From Janthinobacterium sp. 64 (GTDB lineage: Bacteria; Pseudomonadota; Gammaproteobacteria; Burkholderiales; Burkholderiaceae_D), in contig NZ_PHUG01000001.1 of assembly GCF_002813325.1 (NCBI RefSeq), positions 3,100,001 to 3,164,000 of the forward strand: a stretch of DNA of 64,000 bases, in the 5' to 3' direction. The translations under genes and the position numbers were made by a program. The notes below the pieces were generated by a model that was not told the DNA's origin, made no database searches, and was given only the letters and a program-made list of their open reading frames with translations. This document shows positions 19,589 through 27,967 of the stretch, piece after piece (the stretch's first letter is position 1; every line of letters starts with the position of its first letter).

Positions 19589-21127
19589 TCAATCGGCCAC
19601 GCCCAGCGCCTGCAGGATGGGCAGCACGGTGACGCGGAAGCTTTCCGCCTGCACGGCCAGTTCGGCCAGGTTGTCTTCTTCCGTCGTCAGCACCGTGCCA
19701 TTGCGCACCATGGTTTGCTGCAGTGCGCGGAAAGCCTGCCAGGCAAATGCCGCCCAGGCGTCGGCCTCCAGATGCCCTTCCAGCCTGGCCAGCAGGAACA
19801 ACTGTTGCAGATGCAACACACCGACGCCACCGCCCGTCACCGGACTGGCCAGCGCGGCCAGGTCGGTGCGGCCCAGTGCCTTTTCCAGCAGATGCCGGTT
19901 CAGCCTGGCCGTGGCCGGCCGCGCCAGCGCGATCGCGGCATCATCCTGCGCCGGCGAGATGCAGGCTTTATGCGCCAGCACAAGCAGCATCTGCAGCAGG
20001 CTGCCCAGGTCAGCCAGGCCGGCGGGCAAACGCTGTTGCAGTTCGGCTATGGTATGCGGCTTGCGGTCACCGAGCAGTTCCAGCAGGGGGCCATACACGG
20101 CCGGGTCCAGGTCGGCCTCGCCCAAAGCGCCCGTCACCTTCATGGAGATCTGCTCGACCGGCGCCACCAGCAGGATGCGTATGGCGCGCAGTGCGCCAGC
20201 CTGTTCATGGGCGCTCAGCTTGCGACTGCCCTTGACCCAGTAATCCTGGCGAAACTGCCGGTTCAGCAGAAAATCGACGGTGTTCTCGCGGAAAGTGGCA
20301 TCCGGAATCTGCGCCAGGAAAGCCAGGTGTTCGGGCGAGAAATTGAGCGGGGCAACATGATCGGAGTAGGCGGCCGAACCGGCAAACTCGAGCTTGCCCC
20401 CTGCCAGCACCGGCTTGATGGCCGAAAACGATACCGGTTGCCAGTAATGATTGAAGTATTCGTGGGACAGATAATTCGGATCCTGCTCGCTGAGCTGCTG
20501 CAACCGTAGCGCAATGGTGGGATTGGCCAGCAGGTAGCGCGGCTTGGTCTCCATCATGCGGTTGACGAAGGAGAGCGCGCTGCCCACGCGCGTCAGGGAA
20601 TCCTGCCCCGGCGCGCTCAGCACGCGGCTGTGCTGCTCCATCAGGTCGCGGATCGGCGCCATCGCCGCCCAGCCCGCCTGCGTGTTGTAACTGATGTACA
20701 GCACGCCGCCCGGCTTGAGCTTGCGCGCCAGGAAATCGGTGATATGCGCCTGGTTTTCCGGCGAGATCCAGCTCCAGATACCGTGCAGGGCGATGAAATC
20801 GAAGTCAGGCAGGTCGCTGCGGGCGCAAAAATCCTGGAACGATTGTTCCGACAGCACGGCGCCATTGCCGGAGACCTCGGCCAGTTCCTGCGCAAAGGCA
20901 GTCTGGGCCGGATTGAAATCGGTGCCATACCAGCGTGTGCCGGACGCGGCGGCATGGATATTGACGGTCATGCCCTGACCAAAGCCGAGCTCGCATGCGG
21001 TGCTGACCTTCGGCGGCTGTATGCCCCAGCTCAGCAGCAACAACTGTATGCGCAAGGGGTTCAATTCCGTGTAATAGCCGTAGGTGTATGCGGTTTCGGC
21101 CGTGTAGCCAGCATGCCAAGCGCTCAT
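19589..21127 (-). CDS. SAM-dependent methyltransferase with regulatory domain
   Basis: 512-aa protein. The N-terminal Rossmann methyltransferase domain has ELGFGQG (46-52, motif I, SAM glycine loop) and WYGTDFNPAQ (66-75, motif II). The middle section resembles the methyltransferase regulatory domain family (PF10119), and the C-terminal third is a helical region with no known motif. Such proteins occur in surface-polysaccharide and natural-product loci, but none is adjacent here, so the substrate is unknown. Both flanks are AT-rich and the gene stands alone between DUF2889 and recX, which fits possible insertion into a core region. Confidence 0.8.
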   Translation of the reverse strand: MSAWHAGYTAETAYTYGYYTELNPLRIQLLLLSWGIQPPKVSTACELGFGQGMTVNIHAAASGTRWYGTDFNPAQTAFAQELAEVSGNGAVLSEQSFQDFCARSDLPDFDFIALHGIWSWISPENQAHITDFLARKLKPGGVLYISYNTQAGWAAMAPIRDLMEQHSRVLSAPGQDSLTRVGSALSFVNRMMETKPRYLLANPTIALRLQQLSEQDPNYLSHEYFNHYWQPVSFSAIKPVLAGGKLEFAGSAAYSDHVAPLNFSPEHLAFLAQIPDATFRENTVDFLLNRQFRQDYWVKGSRKLSAHEQAGALRAIRILLVAPVEQISMKVTGALGEADLDPAVYGPLLELLGDRKPHTIAELQQRLPAGLADLGSLLQMLLVLAHKACISPAQDDAAIALARPATARLNRHLLEKALGRTDLAALASPVTGGGVGVLHLQQLFLLARLEGHLEADAWAAFAWQAFRALQQTMVRNGTVLTTEEDNLAELAVQAESFRVTVLPILQALGVAD

Positions 21128-21222
21128 CAGGTGTCCCGTATATCAAGTAAATAAGCTGGGACGCAACATGCGCAGCAGCAATTAGGCAGAATAACTGATC
21201 CTTGCTGTCAAGTTAATAAATA

Positions 21223-21678
21223 TTACTCATCCTCGGGCTCCAGGCCTTTCAAGGCCACCTGCACGGCGCGCTGCGAAAAGCCGCGCTGCATCAGGAAGCG
21301 CACCTGCTTGTTGCGCTGTTCGGCATCCTGCGCCACTGCACCGAATTTGCGGCGCCACACTTCGCAGGCGCGCGCGGTCTCGCCTTCGGCCAGGCCCGCC
21401 TTGAGTTCCTGCAGCGCTTCACCACCGATGCCATGGCTTTGCAATTCCGCCATGATGCGGCTATTGCCGAAACGCGCCGAGCGGCGGTGGATCAGCGACT
21501 CGGAAAAGCGCTCCTGCGACAGCCAGTTGGCTTGCTCCAGGCTGTCGAGCAAGGCTTCCACGTCGTCGCCTTCCTGCGCATGGCGCTGCAGCTTGCGCCG
21601 CAATTCCATGCGGCTATGCTCGCGCATCGACAGAAAGCGGAGCGCCCTGCCCTTCAGGCTTAGTTGTACTGCAGCCAT
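21223..21678 (-). CDS. recX: Regulatory protein RecX
   Basis: 151-aa helical repeat protein that binds RecA filaments and limits their activity. The pattern [20 protein letters not shown] at the N-terminus and [16 protein letters not shown] in the middle are typical. ATG 21678 has an AAGGTGGG ribosome-binding site, so upstream ATGs at 21702 and 21744 are less likely. It lies 207 bp downstream of recA on the same strand, separated by REP-like hairpins that could reduce its expression relative to recA. Confidence 0.92.
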   Translation of the reverse strand: MAAVQLSLKGRALRFLSMREHSRMELRRKLQRHAQEGDDVEALLDSLEQANWLSQERFSESLIHRRSARFGNSRIMAELQSHGIGGEALQELKAGLAEGETARACEVWRRKFGAVAQDAEQRNKQVRFLMQRGFSQRAVQVALKGLEPEDE

Positions 21679-21789
21679 ACACCCACCTTGTCTTTCATTC
21701 ATTCCACGATCACAGCACCCAAACACAATCGCCGCCCGGCGCAACAGCGCGGGACGGCGATCGGGGTCATACCTTGCGGCAAGCCATGC

Positions 21790-21834
21790 GTAGGTCGGAT
21801 TCGGCCCCTTGGGCCGTAATCCGACAACATTGTT
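21790..21834. repeat. REP-like hairpin A in the recA-recX gap
   Basis: GTCGGATT (21794-21801) pairs with AATCCGAC (21818-21825), with an inner CGGCCC/GGGCCG stem. The GTAGGTCGGATT end is shared with hairpin B and with the element after panB. The two hairpins are separated by a short spacer around ACAACATTGTTG. Confidence 0.75.
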
Positions 21835-21846
21835 GACGTCTGTGGT

Positions 21847-21889
21847 GTTGTCGGATTACGCGCGGCTTTGCCGCGCTCATCCGGCCTAC
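21847..21889. repeat. REP-like hairpin B, overlapping the recA stop codon
   Basis: TGTCGGATTACGCGCGGC begins an element with a perfect GCGCGGC/GCCGCGC stem (21860-21866 and 21870-21876) and ends GGCCTAC. The recA TAG stop (21886-21888) lies inside this terminal GTAGG on the minus strand. Hairpins A and B together resemble a paired REP unit. Confidence 0.75.
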
Positions 21890-22986
21890 TCTGGCTTGGC
21901 TTCCGCCTTGGCAGCCTTGTCGGCGGCTTTATCCGCTTTTTCCGGCTTTTCAGCAGCCAGCGGCGGCAGTTCGCGCACGCCCAGCGACGCGCGGACCTTG
22001 TTTTCGATTTCGCGGGCCAGCGCGGGACGCTCTTGCAGGAAGGCGCGGGCGTTGTCCTTGCCCTGGCCGATGCGTTCGCCGTTGTAGCTGTACCACGAAC
22101 CGGATTTTTCCACGATCTTGGCATCCGAACCCAGGTCCAGGATTTCGCCTTCGCGCGAGGTGCCGGCGCCGTACAGGATGTCGAAGTGCGCTTCCTTGAA
22201 CGGTGGCGCGATCTTGTTCTTGACGACCTTGACCTTGGTTTCGTTGCCGATCACTTCATCGCCGGACTTGATCGAGCCGGTGCGGCGGATATCGAGGCGC
22301 ACGGAGGCGTAGAATTTCAGCGCATTGCCGCCCGTGGTGGTTTCCGGGCTGCCGAACATCACGCCGATCTTCATGCGGATCTGGTTGATGAAGATGACCA
22401 GGGTATTGGTGCGGTTGATGGAACCGGTCAATTTACGCAGGGCTTGCGACATCAGGCGCGCTTGCAGACCTGGCAGCGAGTCGCCCATGTCGCCTTCGAT
22501 CTCGGCGCGTGGCGTCAGTGCGGCCACGGAGTCGATGACGACGAGGTCGACGCTGCCCGAACGCACGAGGGCGTCGCAGATTTCCAGTGCCTGCTCGCCC
22601 GTGTCCGGTTGCGAGATCAGCAATTCGTGCAGGTTCACACCCAGCTTTTGCGCGTAACCGACGTCGAGCGCGTGCTCGGCATCGATAAAGGCGCACGTGC
22701 CGCCAAGTTTTTGCATTTCAGCAATGGTTTGCAGGGTCAAGGTGGTTTTACCCGACGATTCAGGACCGTAGATTTCCACCACGCGGCCGCGCGGCAAGCC
22801 GCCCACGCCCAGCGCGATATCGAGGCCGAGCGAACCGGTCGACACGACTTGCACTTCTTCGATCACCGCGCTGGCATCCATGCGCATGACCGAACCTTTG
22901 CCAAACTGCTTCTCGATCTGCGCCAGTGCGGCGGCGAGCGCCTTGGCTTTTTCCGATGCGGGTACTACAGCTTTTTTATCGTCCAT
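21886..22986 (-). CDS. recA: Recombinase RecA
   Basis: ATP-dependent strand-exchange protein and co-protease for LexA in the SOS response. Walker [10 protein letters not shown] is at residues 74-82; the loop region with [20 protein letters not shown] is intact. At 366 aa it has a C-terminal tail rich in Lys, Ala and Glu, longer than in E. coli. The start MDDKKAVV is the expected N-terminus; the frame is open further upstream through the promoter. A LexA box lies about 92 nt upstream and recX follows. Confidence 0.98.
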   Translation of the reverse strand: MDDKKAVVPASEKAKALAAALAQIEKQFGKGSVMRMDASAVIEEVQVVSTGSLGLDIALGVGGLPRGRVVEIYGPESSGKTTLTLQTIAEMQKLGGTCAFIDAEHALDVGYAQKLGVNLHELLISQPDTGEQALEICDALVRSGSVDLVVIDSVAALTPRAEIEGDMGDSLPGLQARLMSQALRKLTGSINRTNTLVIFINQIRMKIGVMFGSPETTTGGNALKFYASVRLDIRRTGSIKSGDEVIGNETKVKVVKNKIAPPFKEAHFDILYGAGTSREGEILDLGSDAKIVEKSGSWYSYNGERIGQGKDNARAFLQERPALAREIENKVRASLGVRELPPLAAEKPEKADKAADKAAKAEAKPE

Positions 22987-23077
22987 ATGTTCTTTCAGCC
23001 GTCCTACAGTTGCGAATCCATTTGAATCCTGCAGCCTGCGATAGCGCCAGTGGGTTAAATTCTTTACACAGACAGTA

Positions 23078-23093
23078 CTGTATAAAAAAACAG
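23078..23093 (-). promoter_or_regulatory. LexA (SOS) box of recA
   Basis: TACTGTATAAAAAAACAGTG contains CTG-N10-CAG with an AT-rich centre, which fits the proteobacterial LexA operator. It is 92 nt upstream of the recA start and faces a plus-strand response-regulator gene 143 nt away on the other side. Repression of recA by LexA is expected. Confidence 0.88.
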
Positions 23094-23235
23094 TGATCAA
23101 TGCAAGCGGAACGTGGATTTGTTTTGAAACAGGTCAATACAAGCCTGGTTTTTCACAAAAACTCGCCACCTTGCGGAAAATGAAACACAATACACACCTC
23201 AGATGTCCTGATGTTGCAAGCATAGGAAGTGCACC

Positions 23236-23970
23236 ATGCGTATTTTACTTGCCGAAGATGACAGCGTGCTGGCCGATGGCCTGACCCGCTCGCTGCGCCA
23301 GTCCGGTTATGCCATCGACTACGTCAAGACCGGCCAGGAGGCCGATACGGCCCTGTCCACCCAGGAATTCGACCTGCTGATCCTCGACCTGGGCCTGCCG
23401 AAGATGTCCGGCCTGGAGGTGCTGCGCCGCCTGCGCGCGCGCGCCTCGCTGCTGCCGGTGCTGATCCTGACGGCCGCCGATTCCATCGAACAACGCGTGA
23501 ATGGCCTCGACCTCGGTGCCGATGATTATATGGCCAAGCCGTTCGCCCTGTCGGAACTGGAGGCAAGAGTGCGCGCCCTGACGCGCCGCGGCGCTGGTGG
23601 CGGCGCCACCGTCATCAAGCACGGCCCCCTCAGCTACGACCAGGTGGGACGCAGCGCCTACATCAACGATCAGATGCTCGACCTGTCGGCGCGCGAACTG
23701 GGCTTGCTGGAAATCCTGCTGGGCCGCACCGGCCGCCTCGTCTCGAAAGAGCAACTGGTCGACCACCTGTGCGAATGGGGCGAAGAAGTGTCGAACAACG
23801 CCATCGAGGTGTATGTGCACCGCTTGCGCAAGAAGATCGAGGTGGGCGGCGTGCGCATCGCCACCGTGCGCGGCCTCGGCTATTGCCTGGAAAAATACTC
23901 GGAAGCGGCGCGCCTGAATGCCGAAGCGGGCGAGGCGGCAGCCCCGGTCAGCGGACCCGCCACCAAGTGA
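23236..23970 (+). CDS. OmpR-family response regulator (TctD/QseB type)
   Basis: 244-aa transcription factor with a receiver domain (1-118) and a winged-helix DNA-binding domain (about 127-222). Acidic pocket residues Glu7-Asp8-Asp9, phosphoacceptor Asp51 in LILDLGLPKMSG and Lys101 in YMAKPF are intact. The C-terminal tail after residue 225 is Ala-rich and extra. AGGAAG lies upstream of the ATG. It overlaps the kinase start (GTGA) and heads an operon with a symporter, so it probably controls uptake of the symporter's substrate. Confidence 0.92.
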   Translation: MRILLAEDDSVLADGLTRSLRQSGYAIDYVKTGQEADTALSTQEFDLLILDLGLPKMSGLEVLRRLRARASLLPVLILTAADSIEQRVNGLDLGADDYMAKPFALSELEARVRALTRRGAGGGATVIKHGPLSYDQVGRSAYINDQMLDLSARELGLLEILLGRTGRLVSKEQLVDHLCEWGEEVSNNAIEVYVHRLRKKIEVGGVRIATVRGLGYCLEKYSEAARLNAEAGEAAAPVSGPATK

Positions 23971-25499
23971 AGGCGCGCGAAGCGCCAGCGGACGAGGTGG
24001 ACGACGACGACTGGTTCGAGCCGCCCACCACGGAACAGGACGACACCATCGAGCATTCGCTGTTTGGCGAAATCCTCGACTGGATGCTGGCCCCCTTGCT
24101 GCTGCTGTGGCCGATGAGCATCGCCATCACCTACCTGGTGGCCAAGGGCATCGCCAATCAACCGTTCGATCATGCGCTGGAAGACAGCGTGACGGTGCTG
24201 ACGCAGCAGGTCAAGCAAGCCGACGGCGCGCAGCTGCGCCGCCTGCCGGACAAGAACCGCAGCGGCCGCGACTTCCTGCGCGGCGACGATGTCGACACCC
24301 TGTATTACCTGGTGGTGGGCGGGCGCGGCGAATACCTCGACGGCGACCGCGACTTGCCGCCGCCGCAAGACCCCGACAAATACCGCAGCGGCATGGTGCT
24401 GTTTCGCAACGACACCATCCACGGCACGCCCGTGCGCGTGGCGTTTACCTATCTCGACATGCCATCCGGCAGCGACGACGAACCGCGCCGCACGCTGGTG
24501 CAAGTGGCCGAGACGCTGGAAAAGCGCGCCCAGCTGGCCAACGAAATCATCAAGGGCGTGATCTTGCCGCAGTTCATCATCCTGCCCGTGATCCTGGCCC
24601 TGGTCTGGTTTGCCCTGGCACGCGGCCTGTCGCCGCTGGCGCAATTGCAGGAGCGCATACGCGCGCGGCCGCCCGACGATTTATCGCCCATCGAATCGGG
24701 CCAGGTGCCCGAGGAAATCACGCCGCTGGTCGGTTCGCTCAACGAGATGCTGGCGCGGCTGTCGCTGTCGATCGACATGCAGAAACGCTTCATCGCCGAT
24801 GCCGCGCACCAGATGAAAACGCCGCTGGCCGGCATGCGCATGCAATCGGAGCTGGCCCTGCGCCAGACCGACCACGACGAGATTCACCGCTCGCTGCTGC
24901 AGCTGGCGAAAAGTTCGGAAGCGGCCACGCGCCTGGTGAACCAGCTGCTGGCCCTGGCGCGCGCGGAAAACCAGCCGCAGGCGGGCACGGCGTTCGAGCC
25001 GATCGAGCTGAGCGAACTGGCGCGCGGCGTGGTGCAGGACTGGGTGCAAGCGTCGTTTGCCCAGCATATCGACCTGGGCTTCGAGCAGCCCGCGTACTCG
25101 ATCATGATTTCAGGCAATGCCATGATGCTGCGTGAACTGCTGAGCAATCTGATCGACAATGCCCTGCGCTACACGCCGCCGGGCGGCAGCGTCACGGTGC
25201 GCGTGCGCAGCACCCTGGAACTGGCCATCCTGGAAGTGGAGGATACGGGCCCCGGCATACCGCAGGCCGAGCGGGCGCACGTGTTTGAACGCTTTTACCG
25301 CATTCTTGGCAGCAATGTCGACGGCAGCGGCCTGGGCCTGGCCATCGTGCGCGAGATTGCCCAGCAGCATGGCGCCGAAGTCGATATTTTTAACAATCCG
25401 CGCGCGCAGTCGCCGAAGCTGCCGGGCACCCTGCTGCGCCTGAGCATTGCGCTGCTGTTGCCTGACGCACCAGAAGAGAATGACATCACGTATGGATAA
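23967..25499 (+). CDS. Sensor histidine kinase, TctE-like
   Basis: 510-aa inner-membrane kinase. An acidic N-terminus (1-35) precedes membrane helix 1 (about 38-58), a periplasmic sensor of the 2CSK_N/TctE type (60-195) and helix 2 (about 196-216). HisKA holds the phosphorylated His in AAHQMKTPLAG near residue 281; the ATPase domain has ELLSNLIDNALRY, EDTGPGIP and GSGLGLAIV. The GTG start at 23967 overlaps the regulator stop. TctE relatives sense carboxylic acids, which would suit the adjacent symporter, but the ligand is an inference. Confidence 0.9.
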   Translation: MKAREAPADEVDDDDWFEPPTTEQDDTIEHSLFGEILDWMLAPLLLLWPMSIAITYLVAKGIANQPFDHALEDSVTVLTQQVKQADGAQLRRLPDKNRSGRDFLRGDDVDTLYYLVVGGRGEYLDGDRDLPPPQDPDKYRSGMVLFRNDTIHGTPVRVAFTYLDMPSGSDDEPRRTLVQVAETLEKRAQLANEIIKGVILPQFIILPVILALVWFALARGLSPLAQLQERIRARPPDDLSPIESGQVPEEITPLVGSLNEMLARLSLSIDMQKRFIADAAHQMKTPLAGMRMQSELALRQTDHDEIHRSLLQLAKSSEAATRLVNQLLALARAENQPQAGTAFEPIELSELARGVVQDWVQASFAQHIDLGFEQPAYSIMISGNAMMLRELLSNLIDNALRYTPPGGSVTVRVRSTLELAILEVEDTGPGIPQAERAHVFERFYRILGSNVDGSGLGLAIVREIAQQHGAEVDIFNNPRAQSPKLPGTLLRLSIALLLPDAPEENDITYG

Positions 25500-25806
25500 G
25501 CCCAGCCTTCCTGCAGCGCCGTTGCGGCCGACGCGCACGCCCAGCCCCGGGCTGCAGGCGCGCCTCGACGTGCACTGGCACAAGACGCGGCGCCTGACGG
25601 CCATCCTGTTGCTGGTCTGGCTGCTGACGGGCTTCCTGACCGTGTTTTATGCGCGTGAACTGCTGCACCTGAACCTGTTCGGCTGGCCGCTGCCCTTCTA
25701 TATGGCGGCCCAGGGCGCTTCGCTGGTGTACCTGGCCATCATCGCCTTCTATGCCTGGCGCATGCGGCGCCTGGACCGCGATTTTCATGCCGGGGAGCAA
25801 ACATGA
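25492..25806 (+). CDS. DUF4212 small subunit of sodium:solute symporter
   Basis: 104-aa protein with two membrane helices. The pattern HWHKTRRLTAILLLVWLLTGF followed by FYARELLHLNLFGWPLPFYM is the recognised DUF4212 family, in this text split here: HWHKTRRLTA then the first helix, and later GWPLPFYMAAQG. Such proteins are always found before VC_2705-type symporters and are thought to be their small partner. It overlaps the kinase by 8 bp and the symporter by 4 bp. Confidence 0.88.
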   Translation: MDKPSLPAAPLRPTRTPSPGLQARLDVHWHKTRRLTAILLLVWLLTGFLTVFYARELLHLNLFGWPLPFYMAAQGASLVYLAIIAFYAWRMRRLDRDFHAGEQT

Positions 25807-27851
25807 GCGGCCAGCGCAGCTTCTTTGCCCGGCTGAGCCGCTACTACCTGCTGTTTACAGCCGGTTTCGCCGCCTTCCTGCTGGCCCTGTCGGTGCTGGA
25901 ACAGGAAGGCATGCCACGCGCGTGGATCGGCTACCTGTTCATGCTCGTCACCATCACCCTGTACGCCACCATCGGCGTCATCAGCCGCACCTCGAACGTC
26001 ACCGAATACTATGTGGCGGGGCGCAGGGTGCCGGCCATGTTCAACGGCATGGCCACGGCCGCCGACTGGATTTCGGCGGCCAGCTTCATCAGCCTGGCCG
26101 GCGGCCTGTACCTGAACGGCTTCGACGGTCTGGCCTTCATCATGGGCTGGACGGGCGGCTATTGCCTGGTGGCGCTATTGATCGCGCCCTATCTGCGCAA
26201 GTTCAGCCAGTACACGATTCCCGACTTCCTCGCCGCCCGCTACGGCAGCGGCACCGACAAACGGGGCGCCAGCGTGCGCGTGGTGGCCGTGGCCGCCACC
26301 ATCATCGTCTCGTTTACGTATGTGGTAGCGCAGATCTATGCCGTCGGCCTGATCGCCTCGCGCTTCACGGGCGTGGATTTTTCCGTCGGCATCTTCCTGG
26401 GCCTGGCAAGCATTCTCGTGTGCTCCTTTCTGGGTGGCATGCGCGCCATCACCTGGACGCAGGTGGCGCAGTACATCATCATTCTCGTCGCCTTTCTGAT
26501 TCCCGCCATGTGGCTGTCGGTCAAGCATGCGGACAATCCCGTGCCGCAGATCGCCTACGGCAAGGTGCTGACGCAACTGAGCGCGCGCGAACACGTGCTG
26601 GAAACGGACCCGAAAGAAAACGCCGTGCGCGCCATCTTCCGCCAGCGCGCGCAAAGCTACCAGGAGCGCATCGCCGACTTGCCCGCTTCCTGGGAGCAAG
26701 GCCGGCTGGCGGCCCAGCGCCAGCTCGACAGTTTACGCCAGCGCAATACCTCACTGTTCGATATCCGCAACGCCGAGCGCTACCTGATCGCCTATCCGAA
26801 AAGCCCGGACGAGGCACGCGTGCTGTGGCAGGCGGCGCAGGCGCAAAACCAGAAACGCGCCGAACCCATCATTCCGCACGCGCAGCCGTTTCCCGCCGCG
26901 GACCGCGAGCAGTCCGACATCAAGCGCAACAATTTCCTGGCCCTCGTGTTCTGCATGATGCTGGGCACGGCCGCGCTGCCGCATATCCTCATGCGATCGT
27001 ATACCACGCCGTCCGTGCACGACACGCGCGTCTCCGTCTTCTGGACCCTGTTTTTCATCTTGTTGATCTATCTCACGATTCCTGCGTTGGCCGTGCTGGT
27101 CAAGTACGATATTTACTCGGCACTGGTAGGCACGCAATACACGAACCTGCCCACCTGGGTGTCGTACTGGGCCAATGTGGACAAGCTCAGTCCCCTGATC
27201 AGCATCGTCGACGTCAACCGCGACGGCATCGTGCAATTGGCGGAAATTTTCATCGACGCCGACGTGCTGGTGCTGGCCACGCCCGAGATCGCCGGCCTGC
27301 CCTACGTGATTTCCGGCCTGGTGGCGGCCGGCGGCCTGGCCGCCGCCCTGTCGACGGCGGACGGCTTGCTGCTGGCCATTTCCAATGCCCTGTCGCACGA
27401 CATCTATTACAAGGTGGTCGATCCCAGTGCCTCGACGCAAAAGCGCGTGACGATTTCAAAATTGCTGCTGCTGGCCGTGGCCTTCATCGCCGCCTATGCG
27501 GCCTCGCAAAAGCCGGCCGACATTTTGTCGCTGGTGGGCGTGGCCTTTTCCCTGGCCGCCTCGACCCTGTTCCCGCCGCTGGTGCTGGGCGTGTTCTGGC
27601 AGCGCGCCAACTACCAGGGCGCGCTGGCCGGCATGCTGACGGGCTTTGGCGTGTGCCTGTACTACATGCTGCACACGAGTACCATGCTGGGCGGCAATGC
27701 CAGCGGTCAATGGTTTCATATTGCACCCATCTCGGCCGGCATCTTCGGCGTGCCGGCCGGCCTGGCCGCCGCCGTGCTGGTCAGCTGGCTGACGCCGGCG
27801 CCGGGACGCCGCAGCACGGGGTTGGTCGAGCATATCCGGGCGCCGGAGTAA
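25803..27851 (+). CDS. Sodium:solute symporter, VC_2705 subfamily
   Basis: 682-aa inner-membrane transporter of the SSS family, related to acetate permease ActP. Core helices with TEYYVAGRRVPAMFNGMATA and ADWISAASFISLAGG are typical. A hydrophilic insert of about 130 residues (roughly 240-375) separates two helices, and near residues 470-481 lies DVNRDGIVQLAE, which fits an EF-hand calcium loop. Na+-coupled uptake of a small organic acid is likely but unproven. GGGGAG precedes the ATG, and the gene is the last of the two-component operon. Confidence 0.88.
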   Translation: MSGQRSFFARLSRYYLLFTAGFAAFLLALSVLEQEGMPRAWIGYLFMLVTITLYATIGVISRTSNVTEYYVAGRRVPAMFNGMATAADWISAASFISLAGGLYLNGFDGLAFIMGWTGGYCLVALLIAPYLRKFSQYTIPDFLAARYGSGTDKRGASVRVVAVAATIIVSFTYVVAQIYAVGLIASRFTGVDFSVGIFLGLASILVCSFLGGMRAITWTQVAQYIIILVAFLIPAMWLSVKHADNPVPQIAYGKVLTQLSAREHVLETDPKENAVRAIFRQRAQSYQERIADLPASWEQGRLAAQRQLDSLRQRNTSLFDIRNAERYLIAYPKSPDEARVLWQAAQAQNQKRAEPIIPHAQPFPAADREQSDIKRNNFLALVFCMMLGTAALPHILMRSYTTPSVHDTRVSVFWTLFFILLIYLTIPALAVLVKYDIYSALVGTQYTNLPTWVSYWANVDKLSPLISIVDVNRDGIVQLAEIFIDADVLVLATPEIAGLPYVISGLVAAGGLAAALSTADGLLLAISNALSHDIYYKVVDPSASTQKRVTISKLLLLAVAFIAAYAASQKPADILSLVGVAFSLAASTLFPPLVLGVFWQRANYQGALAGMLTGFGVCLYYMLHTSTMLGGNASGQWFHIAPISAGIFGVPAGLAAAVLVSWLTPAPGRRSTGLVEHIRAPE

Positions 27852-27967
27852 CAACGCAGCAAGGACTGGGCAACGTGGAGAAATTCCTCGACAGAACGAT
27901 CGGAAAAGACAGCGTCCCGGCAAAAAAGGAGTAGGCTGGAGGGCCGCGCCATTTACGAGGAAATCCC

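Noticed and set aside
21679..21744. Upstream start codons for recX
   Set aside because: ATG 21678 has a much better Shine-Dalgarno sequence, and the extra residues are not RecX-like.
25751..27934. 727-codon plus-strand frame overlapping the symporter
   Set aside because: Out-of-frame reading of the symporter gene, which has clear membrane helices and family motifs.
27852..27967. Small frame of about 19 codons after the symporter (starting GTG)
   Set aside because: Too short, no good ribosome-binding site, and no recognisable product; AAAAAAGGAG near its end more likely belongs to nothing or a weak site before pfp.
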